Shown: positions 41,746 to 51,266 of the stretch, piece after piece
How positions within the stretch are numbered: the stretch's first letter is position 1
Layout: each line of letters starts with the position of its first letter
NCBI RefSeq assembly: GCF_900156345.1
Contig: NZ_FTPP01000002.1
Location: 248,001-312,000 of the forward strand
DNA: 64,000 nucleotides
From: Pontibacter indicus
GTDB taxonomy: Bacteria; Bacteroidota; Bacteroidia; Cytophagales; Hymenobacteraceae
Direction: 5' to 3'
Translations under genes and position numbers: made by a program
The notes under the pieces: generated by a model
What the model saw: the letters and a program-made list of their open reading frames with translations, nothing else
Told to the model about the DNA's origin: nothing
Databases searched by the model: none

Positions 41746-43608
41746 ATGTTTCCAGAATACGATATCATAGTTGTAGGAGCGGGTCACGCAGGTTGTGAGG
41801 CTGCTGCTGCAGCTGCTAAAATGGGCTCCAAAGTTCTATTGGCAACCATGAACATGAACACGATTGCCCAGATGTCCTGTAACCCAGCAATGGGGGGTGT
41901 GGCAAAAGGACAAATCGTACGCGAAGTGGATGCACTTGGTGGTATGAGCGGAATTATCACCGACGAGACCATGATCCAGTTCCGTATGCTCAATAAGTCC
42001 AAAGGACCTGCCATGTGGAGCCCACGTGCACAAAGCGATCGCATGCGATTTGCGGAGGCTTGGCGCCTAACATTGGAGCAAACAGAGAATGTAGACTTCT
42101 GGCAGGAGATGGTAACAGGTATAGAAGTAGAGGGTGGAAGGGCCGTTGGCGTACGCACCAGCTTGGGGATAACTATACGTGGAAAGGCCGTTATCTTAAC
42201 GAACGGCACCTTTTTGAATGGTATTATCCACATCGGAGAGAAGCAAATGGGAGGCGGCCGCTCGGCAGAGAAATCAGCGAAAGGTATAACCGAACAACTG
42301 ATTCAACTAGGTTTTGAAGCAGGTCGTATGAAAACCGGAACTCCGCCACGCGTGGATGGTCGTTCACTCGATTACAGCCGCATGGAGGAACAGTTCGGTG
42401 ACGAAAACCCGTCCAAGTTCTCATATACTGAGACGACGCCATTGGCAAAACAGCGCAGCTGCTTTATTACCTATACTAATACTGACGTACACGAGATCCT
42501 AAAGACAGGCTTCGAAAAGTCGCCGATGTTCCAGGGACGTATCCAAGGGTTAGGACCTCGTTACTGTCCATCCATCGAAGACAAGATTAACCGCTTTGCG
42601 GATCGTGACCGTCATCAAATCTTTGTGGAACCAGAGGGATGGAATACAGTAGAGGTATACGTAAATGGCTTCTCTAGTTCTTTGCCGGAAGATGTGCAGA
42701 TGAAGGCCCTGCGAAAAATCGTTGGTTTCGAAAATGCCAAGATGTTCCGTCCTGGGTATGCGATTGAATATGATTTCTTCCCACCAACGCAGCTCAACCT
42801 GACTTTGGAAACAAAACTAGTGGAGAACCTTTACTTCGCTGGACAAATAAATGGCACCACAGGTTATGAGGAAGCCGCTTGCCAGGGTTTAATGGCAGGT
42901 ATAAATGCCCATAACAAGATAAACGAAAAAGCGCCATTTATACTGAAGCGTTCCGAAGCGTACATCGGCGTGTTAATTGATGATCTGGTAAATAAAGGGA
43001 CGGACGAACCATACCGCATGTTCACTTCAAGGGCAGAGCACCGCATCCTGCTACGTCAAGACAACGCGGATATTCGCCTGACAAAGCTAGGTTATGAGTT
43101 GGGGCTGGCAGACGAGAAACGCATGACGGCTGTGGATAAGAAGATCACGGAATCAGCAGATATCATCGCCTACTTAAATAATAAGCCAATTGAGCCGGGA
43201 GATATCAACAGCATGCTGGAGCAAATGGGATCGGCCCCGATTGTAGAAAAGCAGCGTGCGGGCCAACTTATCAAGCGACCAAACATCGAAATCAAGCACA
43301 TTGCGAAAGCTGTGCCTGCAGTAGCAGAATACCTTAGCAAATTCAAATCTGACAGCGTAGAGCAGGCCGAAATTGCTGTGAAATACGAGAGCTATATTGC
43401 AAAGGAGCACACCATGGCTGCAAAGATGGGCGAGCTTGAGAACTATAACATTAAAGAGAAAATAGACTACCGCAACATACCTGCCTTGTCAGCAGAGGCA
43501 CGCGAAAAACTGCTGCGCATTCAACCTGAAACCATTGGACAGGCATCGCGCATCAGTGGCGTTTCACCGGCTGACATATCGGTACTAATGGTATACCTTG
43601 GAAAATAA
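41746..43608 (+). CDS. mnmG: tRNA uridine-5-carboxymethylaminomethyl modification enzyme MnmG
   Basis: 620-residue FAD protein that, with MnmE, modifies wobble U34 of several tRNAs. [10 protein letters not shown] near 10-19 is the FAD dinucleotide motif; [11 protein letters not shown], the active-site region [12 protein letters not shown] and [13 protein letters not shown] are all family hallmarks. Length is normal. Third codon positions look less GC-rich than in neighbouring genes such as ileS. In many bacteria mnmG lies close to oriC, in keeping with the parS site directly upstream and the candidate origin 2.6 kb downstream. The next gene begins on the base after its stop codon. Confidence 0.97.
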   Translation: MFPEYDIIVVGAGHAGCEAAAAAAKMGSKVLLATMNMNTIAQMSCNPAMGGVAKGQIVREVDALGGMSGIITDETMIQFRMLNKSKGPAMWSPRAQSDRMRFAEAWRLTLEQTENVDFWQEMVTGIEVEGGRAVGVRTSLGITIRGKAVILTNGTFLNGIIHIGEKQMGGGRSAEKSAKGITEQLIQLGFEAGRMKTGTPPRVDGRSLDYSRMEEQFGDENPSKFSYTETTPLAKQRSCFITYTNTDVHEILKTGFEKSPMFQGRIQGLGPRYCPSIEDKINRFADRDRHQIFVEPEGWNTVEVYVNGFSSSLPEDVQMKALRKIVGFENAKMFRPGYAIEYDFFPPTQLNLTLETKLVENLYFAGQINGTTGYEEAACQGLMAGINAHNKINEKAPFILKRSEAYIGVLIDDLVNKGTDEPYRMFTSRAEHRILLRQDNADIRLTKLGYELGLADEKRMTAVDKKITESADIIAYLNNKPIEPGDINSMLEQMGSAPIVEKQRAGQLIKRPNIEIKHIAKAVPAVAEYLSKFKSDSVEQAEIAVKYESYIAKEHTMAAKMGELENYNIKEKIDYRNIPALSAEAREKLLRIQPETIGQASRISGVSPADISVLMVYLGK

Positions 43609-44496
43609 ATGAGCTACGAAAGACTGGAGCATTGCCCGATATGTGGCAAAGATGATTTCAAAAACTTCCTGGTAGTGACAGACAATGCGGTCTCGAAAGA
43701 GAGCTTCGTAATTGTAGAGTGTGAGAACTGCACCTTTAAGTTTACGAACCCGCGACCTGATGCAGCCAGTATGGATAAGTATTACGAATCTGACGAATAC
43801 ATATCGCACAGCAACATAAAGACGGGCATTATCAACAGAGCCTATCATGTGGTGCGCTCCATTACGACGAAGCAAAAAGTAGAGCTTATCAACAGACATG
43901 CTCCGGCAAAAGGAACCATACTGGACTATGGCTGCGGCACAGGCGTTTTTCTGAACGCGTGCAAACAGGATGGCTGGGACATAAGAGGAATAGAGCCCAA
44001 TTCCCGTGCACGCGAAGAGGCATCTACGCTTACAGGTGAACTCATGGCTAAAGGACTGGAAGAGATTTCCGGTGAAAAATTCGAAGTCATTACACTGTGG
44101 CATGTGCTGGAGCATATCCATACGCTAAATGAGACATTCGCAGAACTGATCGACTTACTGCAGGAAGACGGGACACTGATCATAGCCGTGCCTAATGCCG
44201 ACTCGCATGACGCACAGCAATACAAAGCCGATTGGGCAGCCTACGATGTACCAAGGCACTTGTACCATTTCACGCAGCCTACCATGAAGCGGCTGCTTAA
44301 AAAGCACAAGATGCAATTAAGTGAAGTGCTGCCTATGAAATTTGACGCCTACTACGTGAGCATGTTGAGTGAGAAACATAAGGAGGGGAAGACAAAGGTC
44401 ATCAGTAGTGTGGTGAACGGGTATAAGTCAAACAGCTATGCAGAGAAAAACGGCAACGATTATTCGAGCCTCATCTTCGTAGCAAAAAGAAAATAA
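43609..44496 (+). CDS. class I SAM-dependent methyltransferase with zinc ribbon
   Basis: 295-residue protein. An N-terminal zinc ribbon (CPIC near 9-12, CENC near 38-41) precedes a Rossmann methyltransferase with the SAM motif LDYGCGTGVFL near 105. The C-terminal region (DVPRHLYHFTQPTM) is typical of methyltransferases acting on nucleotide sugars or lipids, but the substrate is unknown. The ATG follows the mnmG TAA directly, so the genes are cotranscribed. A terminator follows at 44529-44554. Confidence 0.85.
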   Translation: MSYERLEHCPICGKDDFKNFLVVTDNAVSKESFVIVECENCTFKFTNPRPDAASMDKYYESDEYISHSNIKTGIINRAYHVVRSITTKQKVELINRHAPAKGTILDYGCGTGVFLNACKQDGWDIRGIEPNSRAREEASTLTGELMAKGLEEISGEKFEVITLWHVLEHIHTLNETFAELIDLLQEDGTLIIAVPNADSHDAQQYKADWAAYDVPRHLYHFTQPTMKRLLKKHKMQLSEVLPMKFDAYYVSMLSEKHKEGKTKVISSVVNGYKSNSYAEKNGNDYSSLIFVAKRK

Positions 44497-44528
44497 ACAC
44501 CACCCATAAGTGTTAATAAATAAGAACA

Positions 44529-44554
44529 AGGCAAGCGAAAGTTTGCCTGTTTTT
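44529..44554 (+). terminator. terminator of the methyltransferase gene
   Basis: AGGCAA/TTGCCT (44529-44534 and 44543-44548) with an 8-nt loop is followed by GTTTTT. Confidence 0.7.
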
Positions 44555-44572
44555 CATTTAAACGAATAGTAG

Positions 44573-46189
44573 ATGAAACTTGTCAACAGTATTTTTATCG
44601 CTGCTTCCCTCTCTGCGCTTGCTTCATGTGCCAGCATCAACAACCCGGAAGGAGGTCCTAAGGATGAAGACGCGCCTGAGCTTCTGAACAGCAACCCGAA
44701 GCCACAAGAACTGAATGTGAGCACCCGCACCATCACACTTGATTTTAATGAAGAGGTGCAGCCAAATAACCTGCAAAAAGAATTGCTTATTACGCCCTTT
44801 ACAGAGAACAAGTACCAGGTGAGAATGAGCAAGACCAGGCTGGAACTTGTATTCGAAGAGCCATTCGAAGAAAACACCACCTATACCTTCAACTTCAGAA
44901 AAGGGATACAGGACATAACCGAAAAGAACATAGCAGAAGGCTTGGGGCTCACGTTTAGCACAGGCTCATTCATCGACTCAAGCCGAGTGAGCGGACAGGT
45001 GGTGAGGCTGTTGACACAAGAGCCGGAGAAGGAGGCAGTGGTAGCCTTATACCCGACAAACGATACACTCAGCATCCGGAAAAGCAGACCCTATTACCAA
45101 ACCCAGGCAGATGCTAACGGAGAGTTTGCGTTCGAAAACATAAAGGACGATGAATACAGGATCTACGCGCTAACAGACAAAAACAATAACTCGCTCTACG
45201 ATAACGAAGAGGAGTGGATAGCCTATAAAGCGGAGCCGATACAAGTTACAAGCAAAGAGCAGGATGTTGTGTTGTATACGGTACGAATTGATACGAAGCG
45301 CCCCCTATTGCAGCGCCGTGAAAGGTATACCGATCGCTTTGTAGCCAACTACAACGAAGGCCTCGAAAGGTTTACAGCCACACCAGCAGATTCTCCAAAA
45401 GACACGCTCATCCATAAGATATCGCCGGATGGAAAGATTGTGGATATATTCGGCGACAATCGTTTTGCAGGAGGCAGGGCGATATTAACCGCTCTTGACT
45501 CGGCGGCGAACCGAACAGTGGATACAGTACAGATTGCATTTGAAGGGAAGCGAGCACAGCGTGTAAGCGGGGCAAGGCTTGTACCTAATGGGAATGGCAC
45601 CGGCAATGCCAATACCATTGCAGAAGGTCAGCTGGTCACAATCGAATTGGAAACGCCGGTAAAGATCCAGACAAAAGAACCCGTACGCCTGCTGGCTGAC
45701 AGCACAGAAGTGGCCAGGCTGTCGTATCCGGATCAGGTGAAGCTAGACCGCTCCGCCACAGAAATCACCTTTACAATGCCCCGATGGAAGAACGCAACCC
45801 GAGAGGCAACCATCGTGCTGGACAGTGCTGGGATAGTGCCCGTGCAGGGAGATCAGTTTAGCAAACCTGCCATACAAGTGACTATAGCGGAAGCACGCGG
45901 AGCCGGCAGTTTGAGAGGTGCCGTGAAGACTGAGCAAAAAAACTATATCGTTCAGCTGGTAGACGATCAATACAAAGTGAGGGATCAGGTACGCAATACC
46001 AGAACATACAACTTCAGGAACATCACGCCGGGTACTTATTTCATCCGGGTAATACTCGATGCCAACAACAACGGCAAGTGGGATGGAGGTGATCCGGAGC
46101 TAGTCAAAGAACCGGAACAGGTATACCTCCATGACAAGGCTTTGGAAATCCGGGCGAACTGGGACATGGAAGAAAACATATCATTTTAG
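44573..46189 (+). CDS. Ig-like domain lipoprotein
   Basis: 538-residue exported lipoprotein with lipobox ALASC (Cys near 19) followed by ASINNPEGGPKDEDAPEL. Residues about 30-140 form an SbsA/Big_5 Ig-like domain (LDFNEEVQPNNLQKELLITP, TYTFNFRKGIQDITEKN). A second beta domain (SGQVV, then GEFAFENIKDDEYRIYALTDKNNNSLYD) resembles SdrD/CarboxypepD modules, and a similar one closes the protein (GTYFIRVILDANNNGKWDGGD). The pattern is widespread in Bacteroidota and the role is unknown. It ends with a strong terminator, immediately before the gene-free origin candidate. Confidence 0.85.
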   Translation: MKLVNSIFIAASLSALASCASINNPEGGPKDEDAPELLNSNPKPQELNVSTRTITLDFNEEVQPNNLQKELLITPFTENKYQVRMSKTRLELVFEEPFEENTTYTFNFRKGIQDITEKNIAEGLGLTFSTGSFIDSSRVSGQVVRLLTQEPEKEAVVALYPTNDTLSIRKSRPYYQTQADANGEFAFENIKDDEYRIYALTDKNNNSLYDNEEEWIAYKAEPIQVTSKEQDVVLYTVRIDTKRPLLQRRERYTDRFVANYNEGLERFTATPADSPKDTLIHKISPDGKIVDIFGDNRFAGGRAILTALDSAANRTVDTVQIAFEGKRAQRVSGARLVPNGNGTGNANTIAEGQLVTIELETPVKIQTKEPVRLLADSTEVARLSYPDQVKLDRSATEITFTMPRWKNATREATIVLDSAGIVPVQGDQFSKPAIQVTIAEARGAGSLRGAVKTEQKNYIVQLVDDQYKVRDQVRNTRTYNFRNITPGTYFIRVILDANNNGKWDGGDPELVKEPEQVYLHDKALEIRANWDMEENISF

Positions 46190-46192
46190 TAG

Positions 46193-46223
46193 AAAAAGGA
46201 AGCCAGACTGGCTTCCTTTTTTT
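46193..46223 (+). terminator. terminator of the Ig-like lipoprotein gene
   Basis: A 13-bp perfect stem AAAAAGGAAGCCA/TGGCTTCCTTTTT (46193-46205 and 46209-46221) with a 3-nt loop is followed by T residues. Confidence 0.9.
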
Positions 46224-47296
46224 ATGGACTAACAGGGACCTAGACACTGCCTTGCTGTGGATAGTATTTAGGTATAGGCGCCAGAAGTAACGAATAGGGG
46301 GTAAAAGTGCTTTCTTGTCAACAGGAGCGCAGTGAACGTGAGAGGCGACAGAATGCGCATAAAACATTACGCTCAAACGCTGTAGAATGAAACATCTGAG
46401 CGCAAGGTTAAGTGGTGAAAGGAAAGGTCAGCGAGGAAGTGAGTTAGTGTATTGCTAAATAATAGTAGGTATACTTTGCCGGAATGACACCCATGCATGG
46501 AAATCAACGGCTGGATCAAACAGGTATACTTGTCAAGAATCAAGTACAGGTATAGATAGAAACTGAGCCTCAGCTGAAGGGTCATAGGCTACAAATGCCA
46601 TGTCTTCCGGATCAACCACCTCTTGTTCGATGAGAGAAAACTCACTGATTACAATCCCCACTCAGAGCAACAAAAACTGTGAGAAACAGAAGAACAAGTA
46701 TAACCTTGAGATGCCAGGACATTGATAATCCTAAATCGAAAAAAGGACACCTACGGTGTGAGTTCTCTTCACTATAATCAGTAAAAGAAATTCCTCCATT
46801 TACTAAACCAATACCTTCCAAGATTTCCCCAACTTCAAACACGGGCAGCTAAGCCGCACACACCAAAAGAAGAATAATCAGACTCCAGTTAGCATACAAA
46901 TGGCCCGAGGGTGTAAGCCGGTGAGCGTTGCTATACATGTCCTAAACCTCAATAGGCAAGAGTCAAAAAGTATCCGCCCCATTGACAGGTGAAACACATT
47001 CAAAGCGTAGCTGTTCGAATTGTGGAAGAGGATAAAACGATAGTGTCGTATCGGTTGGCTTAACTTAATCAGGTTTAGCAGATGAATCCATCTGCAAAAT
47101 TCCTTTAGGTCAAACGAAGCCTATAGTTGGCTGCAAAAGATTGGCAGCTCGGCAATTCCAAGGGGCGTGAAACAACGCTGGAAACAAAGTATAATCCGTC
47201 TCGCAAATAAACTCCTCAGAATACCGTAGTAGGTAAAATCAATTGAATAGATAGAGAAAAATCGTGCGTTTTCCTTAAATCAAAAATCCTGTTTAG

Positions 47297-47711
47297 AAAT
47301 CCACAAAAAAGGTGGGTATAACTGTGGACAAGTGTGGAGCAAATCTGATAACTCCACACGACCATGTTCCACAGATATAGCCAAAGGGCTGTGGAACACA
47401 TAAAAAGTGGAAAGCGGTTGACAAAGAGACATGCAAAAAAGGCTTTTCCACGGCTGGAGGTAAGTGTGAAAAAAGTAATGCACACAAAATGGGTAAAAGT
47501 GGATAAAGGGCTTAAGTAACTGAAATCTAAAAATTAACAAAAAGATAAAGTGTGGGAAGTAAGGTGCACAGCCAAGGTATAGGAAATGAAAATGAGGACA
47601 AGTCAGAATGTTCCACACTTATCAACTTATAAACAGCCTTAATGATGAAAGAAGATTTATTTAAAAACTTATCTAATTAAAATTAATAAGGTCAGGTAAG
47701 ATGTGGAAAGC
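47297..47711. other. cluster of DnaA-box-like sequences
   Basis: Near-matches to TTATCCACA or its complement include TGTGGACAA (47323), TGTGGAGCA (47333), TGTTCCACA (47365 and 47609), TGTGGAACA (47390), TTTTCCACG (47444), TGTGAAAAA (47465, fits TTWTNCACA), AGTGGATAA (47498) and TGTGGAAAG (47702). Each has zero to two mismatches. An AT-rich stretch lies among them at 47626-47690. Confidence 0.55.
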
Positions 47712-47838
47712 TGGATAAGTTGGCCAAAAAAGGGAGGAAAAAGCCGATGAGCGGACTAGAAAAGCAGAGAGCAGGCAAAGCCAAAAAATTAAAAAGCCCT
47801 ATCTTTATAGGGAGAAAAAAGAACGCTAAAATAAAACT

Positions 47839-49917
47839 ATGACATTACTATTAAAACTAGTACCCCCCTTCGAAGACCCAGTGCTGATTTTCACGCTGGT
47901 GCTCCTGATTATTCTGATTGCCCCCATCATCCTCAATAAATTAAAAATACCAGGTATAGTAGGCCTTATACTGGCAGGAGTCATTGTAGGTCCAAACGGA
48001 TTTAACCTACTGCTGCGCGACTCCAGCATCATTCTGTTCGGGACAGTGGGCTTGCTCTACATCATGTTCCTGGCCGGCCTTGAAATCGACATGGTAGATT
48101 TCAAAAAGAACCGGAATAAGAGCCTGGTCTTTGGCGCATTCACGTTTCTGATCCCTATCACAGTCGGAACGGTCATCTTCTATTACATCATGGAGTATGA
48201 GCTGATTTCCGCCATACTGCTCTCAAGTATGTTCTCCTCACATACTCTGATATCTTACCCCATTGTCAGCAGACTAGGTCTAACCAAAAACGAAGCAGTG
48301 ACTGTGACCATTGGAGGCACGATAGTGACCGACACGGCCGTACTGTTGGTGCTGGCCGTAGTGGCAGGCGGGGCGGCAGGCAACCTGGATGCGTGGTATT
48401 GGATAAAACTGGCCATCTCCCTGACCATATTCGGAGGCATTGTCATGTTCGTGTTCCCACGCCTGGCAAGTTGGTTTTTTAAACAGATTGAAAGCGAAAA
48501 AGGAGCGCAGTACATTTTCGTACTCACACTGGTGTTTGCAGCCGCCTTCCTGGCAGAGCTGGCAGGGGTAGAGGCCATTATCGGCGCCTTCCTGGCGGGG
48601 CTGGCGCTTAATACCCTTATACCGCACAGCTCGGCCCTTATGAACCGCATCGAGTTTGTGGGCAACAACATTTTCATTCCCTTCTTCCTGATCAACGTGG
48701 GCATGATCGTGGATTTGAGCGTACTTTTCCGCGGACCAGAGGCCTTGATTATTGCCGGGATCATTGTAGTTGTAGCGCTCTCCACCAAATACCTGGCGGC
48801 CTGGGTTACGCAAAAGGTATACGGCTACAGCGCCACACAGCGCGATCTGATATTTGGTTTAAGCAGTGCCCACGCTGCCGCTACGCTGGCCGTAATCCTG
48901 GTGGGCTATAACCTTGGCATCATCAACGAAGAAGCCCTGAACGGAACCATCGTACTGATATTGGTGAGCTGCCTGGTGAGTTCCTTTGTGACGGAGAAGG
49001 TGGCCAAGAAACAGGCAATCATCGAGAGCCGGCGCAAACCCGACCTGAGCCAGAAGCCGGACCGTATTCTGGTGCCAATCGCCAACCCCAAGAACATCGA
49101 GAACCTGATCGATTTGGCGGTGATGCTGCGCAACCCGGATTATCAGGAGCCCATCTACCCGCTGGCCGTCGTGCTGGACAACGAGCAGGCCGAAGAAGAG
49201 ATCTACAAGAAGAACAAGATGCTGCAGGAGGCCATAACCTACGCCTCAGCTACGGACAACGATGTGCAGCTGGTCGCCAAAATCGACATCAACATAGCCA
49301 GTGGCATTTTGCGCGCCATCAAAGAGCTGATGATTACGGAAGTGCTGCTGGGCTGGAACGCAAAGATCACGACCCGCGACCGCATTTTCGGGACGGTGCT
49401 CGACAACCTGCTGGAGAACACCGAGCAGATGATACTGGTGTGCAAGATTATGCAGCCGCTCAACACAACGCGCCGTATTGTGGTGATCGTGCCGGCCTAC
49501 GCCGAACTGGAGAGAGGCTATTTGCGCTGGATGCGCACGGTGAGCATATTGGCGACGCAGCTAGGAGCCAAAGTGGTGTTCATGGCAGGCCACAGGACGA
49601 TGAACAACCTCAAGTCCACGGTAAAGGGCAGCAAGCCAGCCGTAGACGCGACCTACGTGCCAAGGCCTTCCATGGCAGAGTTCGAGCAAAACCAGACAGG
49701 TATAGGCAAGGACGATATGGTAGTGGTGATATCGGCGCGCAAGGGCACTGTATCCTACAACGGTGTGCTCGACACAGTGCCTCGTGTGCTTTCGCGTAAC
49801 TACAAAGACAACAGCTTTATCATCTTATACCCGGAGCAGTACCCGAACATGTACCAGGACAATCAGTACAAGACAACTGGCTATACCAATGAACCAAGGG
49901 AAATCGAAGGCTTTTAA
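47839..49917 (+). CDS. cation:proton antiporter, CPA2 family
   Basis: 692-residue membrane protein. About twelve hydrophobic segments lie within residues 12-400, with family stretches LGTVGLLYIMFLAGLEIDM-like (residues about 70-90), SHTLISYPIVSRLG and GAFLAGLALNTLIP. The last 280 residues are soluble (DRILVPIANPKNIENLIDLAV; GWNAKITTRDRIFGTVLDNLLE) and resemble a universal-stress-protein-like regulatory domain. It probably exchanges Na+ or K+ for protons. A -7-like TATCTTTA within the hairpin CCCTAT/ATAGGG (47798-47813) lies upstream. The DUF4385 gene overlaps its 3' end by 29 bases. Confidence 0.9.
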   Translation: MTLLLKLVPPFEDPVLIFTLVLLIILIAPIILNKLKIPGIVGLILAGVIVGPNGFNLLLRDSSIILFGTVGLLYIMFLAGLEIDMVDFKKNRNKSLVFGAFTFLIPITVGTVIFYYIMEYELISAILLSSMFSSHTLISYPIVSRLGLTKNEAVTVTIGGTIVTDTAVLLVLAVVAGGAAGNLDAWYWIKLAISLTIFGGIVMFVFPRLASWFFKQIESEKGAQYIFVLTLVFAAAFLAELAGVEAIIGAFLAGLALNTLIPHSSALMNRIEFVGNNIFIPFFLINVGMIVDLSVLFRGPEALIIAGIIVVVALSTKYLAAWVTQKVYGYSATQRDLIFGLSSAHAAATLAVILVGYNLGIINEEALNGTIVLILVSCLVSSFVTEKVAKKQAIIESRRKPDLSQKPDRILVPIANPKNIENLIDLAVMLRNPDYQEPIYPLAVVLDNEQAEEEIYKKNKMLQEAITYASATDNDVQLVAKIDINIASGILRAIKELMITEVLLGWNAKITTRDRIFGTVLDNLLENTEQMILVCKIMQPLNTTRRIVVIVPAYAELERGYLRWMRTVSILATQLGAKVVFMAGHRTMNNLKSTVKGSKPAVDATYVPRPSMAEFEQNQTGIGKDDMVVVISARKGTVSYNGVLDTVPRVLSRNYKDNSFIILYPEQYPNMYQDNQYKTTGYTNEPREIEGF

Positions 49918-50395
49918 CTACGAACTGGATTTCCGGGAAACGGATTTCCGGAAAAATCCGGAGCTGTACCGTATCGGAAAGGGAGAGCAGGGCGTTTTGC
50001 TGGTAGAACCCTATAAGTCGGAGATATTGCCGCATTGGCGCTTTAAGACGCCTGAGATCGCACGGGAGTCGTCGGAGCATATCTACGGTCTGTTTTTGGA
50101 TTACCTTCGTCAGAACGACTTTGTGGGCGCCGACATGGCACGCAAGTTCCTGCAGATGGGGTACACCCGCTCACGCCGCTACGCCAACCACCGCACAGGC
50201 CAGAAGTACAAAGGCTCGGTTCCGGATGACAAGAAAGGGCAGAGCGGAGCGCACGGACGGGACCAGTTGCCACTAGATCCGGATCCGGTAAAGGCGGAAT
50301 CGGCGCGCATTTTCAAGGAGAAGTGGGACCAGGCCAAGGAGAACGAAACGTATAAAAAGCTGATGGCCGAGTTCAGGGCAAAATACGAATCTTAA
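49889..50395 (+). CDS. DUF4385 protein
   Basis: 168-residue cytosolic protein. YRIGKGEQGVLLVEPYKSEILPHWRF and FVGADMARKFLQMGYTRSRRYANH are the conserved blocks of DUF4385, present in many bacteria. No function is known to me. The start at ATG 49889 (MNQGKSKAFNYEL) lies within the end of the antiporter gene in another phase; the frame is open for 42 codons further upstream, but there it is only antiporter coding sequence. The C-terminus is lysine-rich. Confidence 0.85.
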   Translation: MNQGKSKAFNYELDFRETDFRKNPELYRIGKGEQGVLLVEPYKSEILPHWRFKTPEIARESSEHIYGLFLDYLRQNDFVGADMARKFLQMGYTRSRRYANHRTGQKYKGSVPDDKKGQSGAHGRDQLPLDPDPVKAESARIFKEKWDQAKENETYKKLMAEFRAKYES

Positions 50396-50451
50396 AAAAT
50401 CGACGCGAGATTATTCATTTAACCTTTTAATTCCGAAATTAGTAAATCACA

Positions 50452-50459
50452 TATCTTTG
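50452..50459 (+). promoter_or_regulatory. -7 box of the acidic hypothetical gene
   Basis: TATCTTTG matches TAnnTTTG and lies 26 bases before ATG 50486. Confidence 0.65.
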
Positions 50460-50485
50460 CATACAAGATAAAACTAGAGAGCAAC

Positions 50486-50944
50486 ATGGTTAACAAAGAA
50501 ATCAGGTTAGGCAAAGGGCTTGGAAAAATCAAGTTTGGCCTTACAATGGAAGAAGTAGAAGCGCTATTGGGCGAACCTGAAGAGATAGAAGAGTCTGACG
50601 AGGAGGATGAGTTTGAGCACCAGGCCTGGAACTACTGGGAGGAGGGTTACTCGCTGTACTTCGACAAGGAGGACGACTATAAGCTGAGCTGTATTGAAAC
50701 AGCCAACCGCGATGTGAAATTGTGGGAGGAGCGCATTTTCGAGATGAGCCAGGAGCAGCTGAAGAGGCTTTTTGCTGATCACGGTTACGAGGATCTGGAG
50801 GAAGAGGAAATGGAAACAGGCGAAACACGCATCTCTTACGAAAAAGAAATGATCGACCTGTATTTCGACGAGGACCAACTGATTGCCGTAAACTTCGGTG
50901 TGTTCATCAACGACAACCTCGAGGTGGTTTGGCCAGAGAAATAA
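50486..50944 (+). CDS. acidic hypothetical protein, BamE-like N-terminus
   Basis: 152-residue cytosolic protein, very rich in Glu and Asp. The first 35 residues (GLGKIKFGLTMEEVEALLGEPEEIE) follow the helix-turn pattern of SmpA/BamE-like small domains, but there is no signal peptide or lipobox. Later stretches (YSLYFDKEDDYKLSCIETAN; ISYEKEMIDLYFDEDQLIAVNFG) look like repeated beta-hairpins. No firm family. It has its own promoter and terminator, so it is monocistronic. Confidence 0.7.
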   Translation: MVNKEIRLGKGLGKIKFGLTMEEVEALLGEPEEIEESDEEDEFEHQAWNYWEEGYSLYFDKEDDYKLSCIETANRDVKLWEERIFEMSQEQLKRLFADHGYEDLEEEEMETGETRISYEKEMIDLYFDEDQLIAVNFGVFINDNLEVVWPEK

Positions 50945-50966
50945 GAATAACAGTTACTACATACCG

Positions 50967-50997
50967 CCCGGCTGCTGCAAAGGAGCCGGGTTTTTTT
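50967..50997 (+). terminator. terminator of the acidic hypothetical gene
   Basis: CCCGGCT/AGCCGGG (50967-50973 and 50984-50990) is followed by seven T residues. Confidence 0.88.
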
Positions 50998-51217
50998 ATG
51001 CCAAACTCAAATGAGCAGCCCCGTCAAGTACAGGTATAGAGCAGAAAAACCAGTTAACTATACCTGGTTTAAGGATAAAAACAGAGCCTAACATGTAAGG
51101 TGAACTTGGTAAGTGCTATACCTTAGAGATAGGTATGGCACTGTGGAAAAACTTGTCTGAAAGGGCTTGAGCAGGTATAGGAGCGCCAATTTCAAGTATA
51201 GCTGTACACAAGAGCAT
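50998..51217. repeat. octamer-rich island between two facing terminators
   Basis: This spacer lies between the terminators of convergent genes and holds four AGGTATAG/CTATACCT copies (about 51032, 51058, 51117 and 51173). CAGGTATAG (51031-51039) and CTATACCTG (51058-51066) form a perfect 9-bp inverted pair, overlapped by AAACCAG/CTGGTTT (51047-51053 and 51064-51070). GTGCTATACCT (51113-51123) pairs with AGGTATGGCAC (51131-51141). Confidence 0.75.
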
Positions 51218-51248
51218 AAAAAAAGCCCGGACGAGCCGGGCTTTTTTT
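51218..51248 (-). terminator. terminator of the PHO4-like gene
   Basis: A 13-bp stem AAAAAAAGCCCGG (51218-51230) with its complement (51236-51248), loop ACGAG, has T-runs on both sides and serves the leftward gene ending at 51267. Confidence 0.9.
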
Positions 51249-51266
51249 ATGCAGTTCAGGTGAACC

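Larger units (their letters stand above)
46190..47838. other. gene-free region, candidate replication origin
   Basis: This 1.65 kb stretch has no convincing gene. It holds the terminator of the upstream lipoprotein, three AGGTATAG octamers, a cluster of DnaA-box-like sequences at 47297-47711 and an AT-rich segment at 47626-47690. The plus strand has a G excess (47401-47580: 47 G, 20 C by hand count). With a perfect parS 4.5 kb to the left, it is the best candidate for oriC. dnaA is not in the window. A 66-codon minus-strand frame at 46642-46842 may be a gene remnant. Confidence 0.55.

Noticed and set aside
47011..47026. A tRNA-like T-loop GTTCGAAT
   Set aside because: The flanking bases do not form the five-base stem and no other tRNA arms are found.
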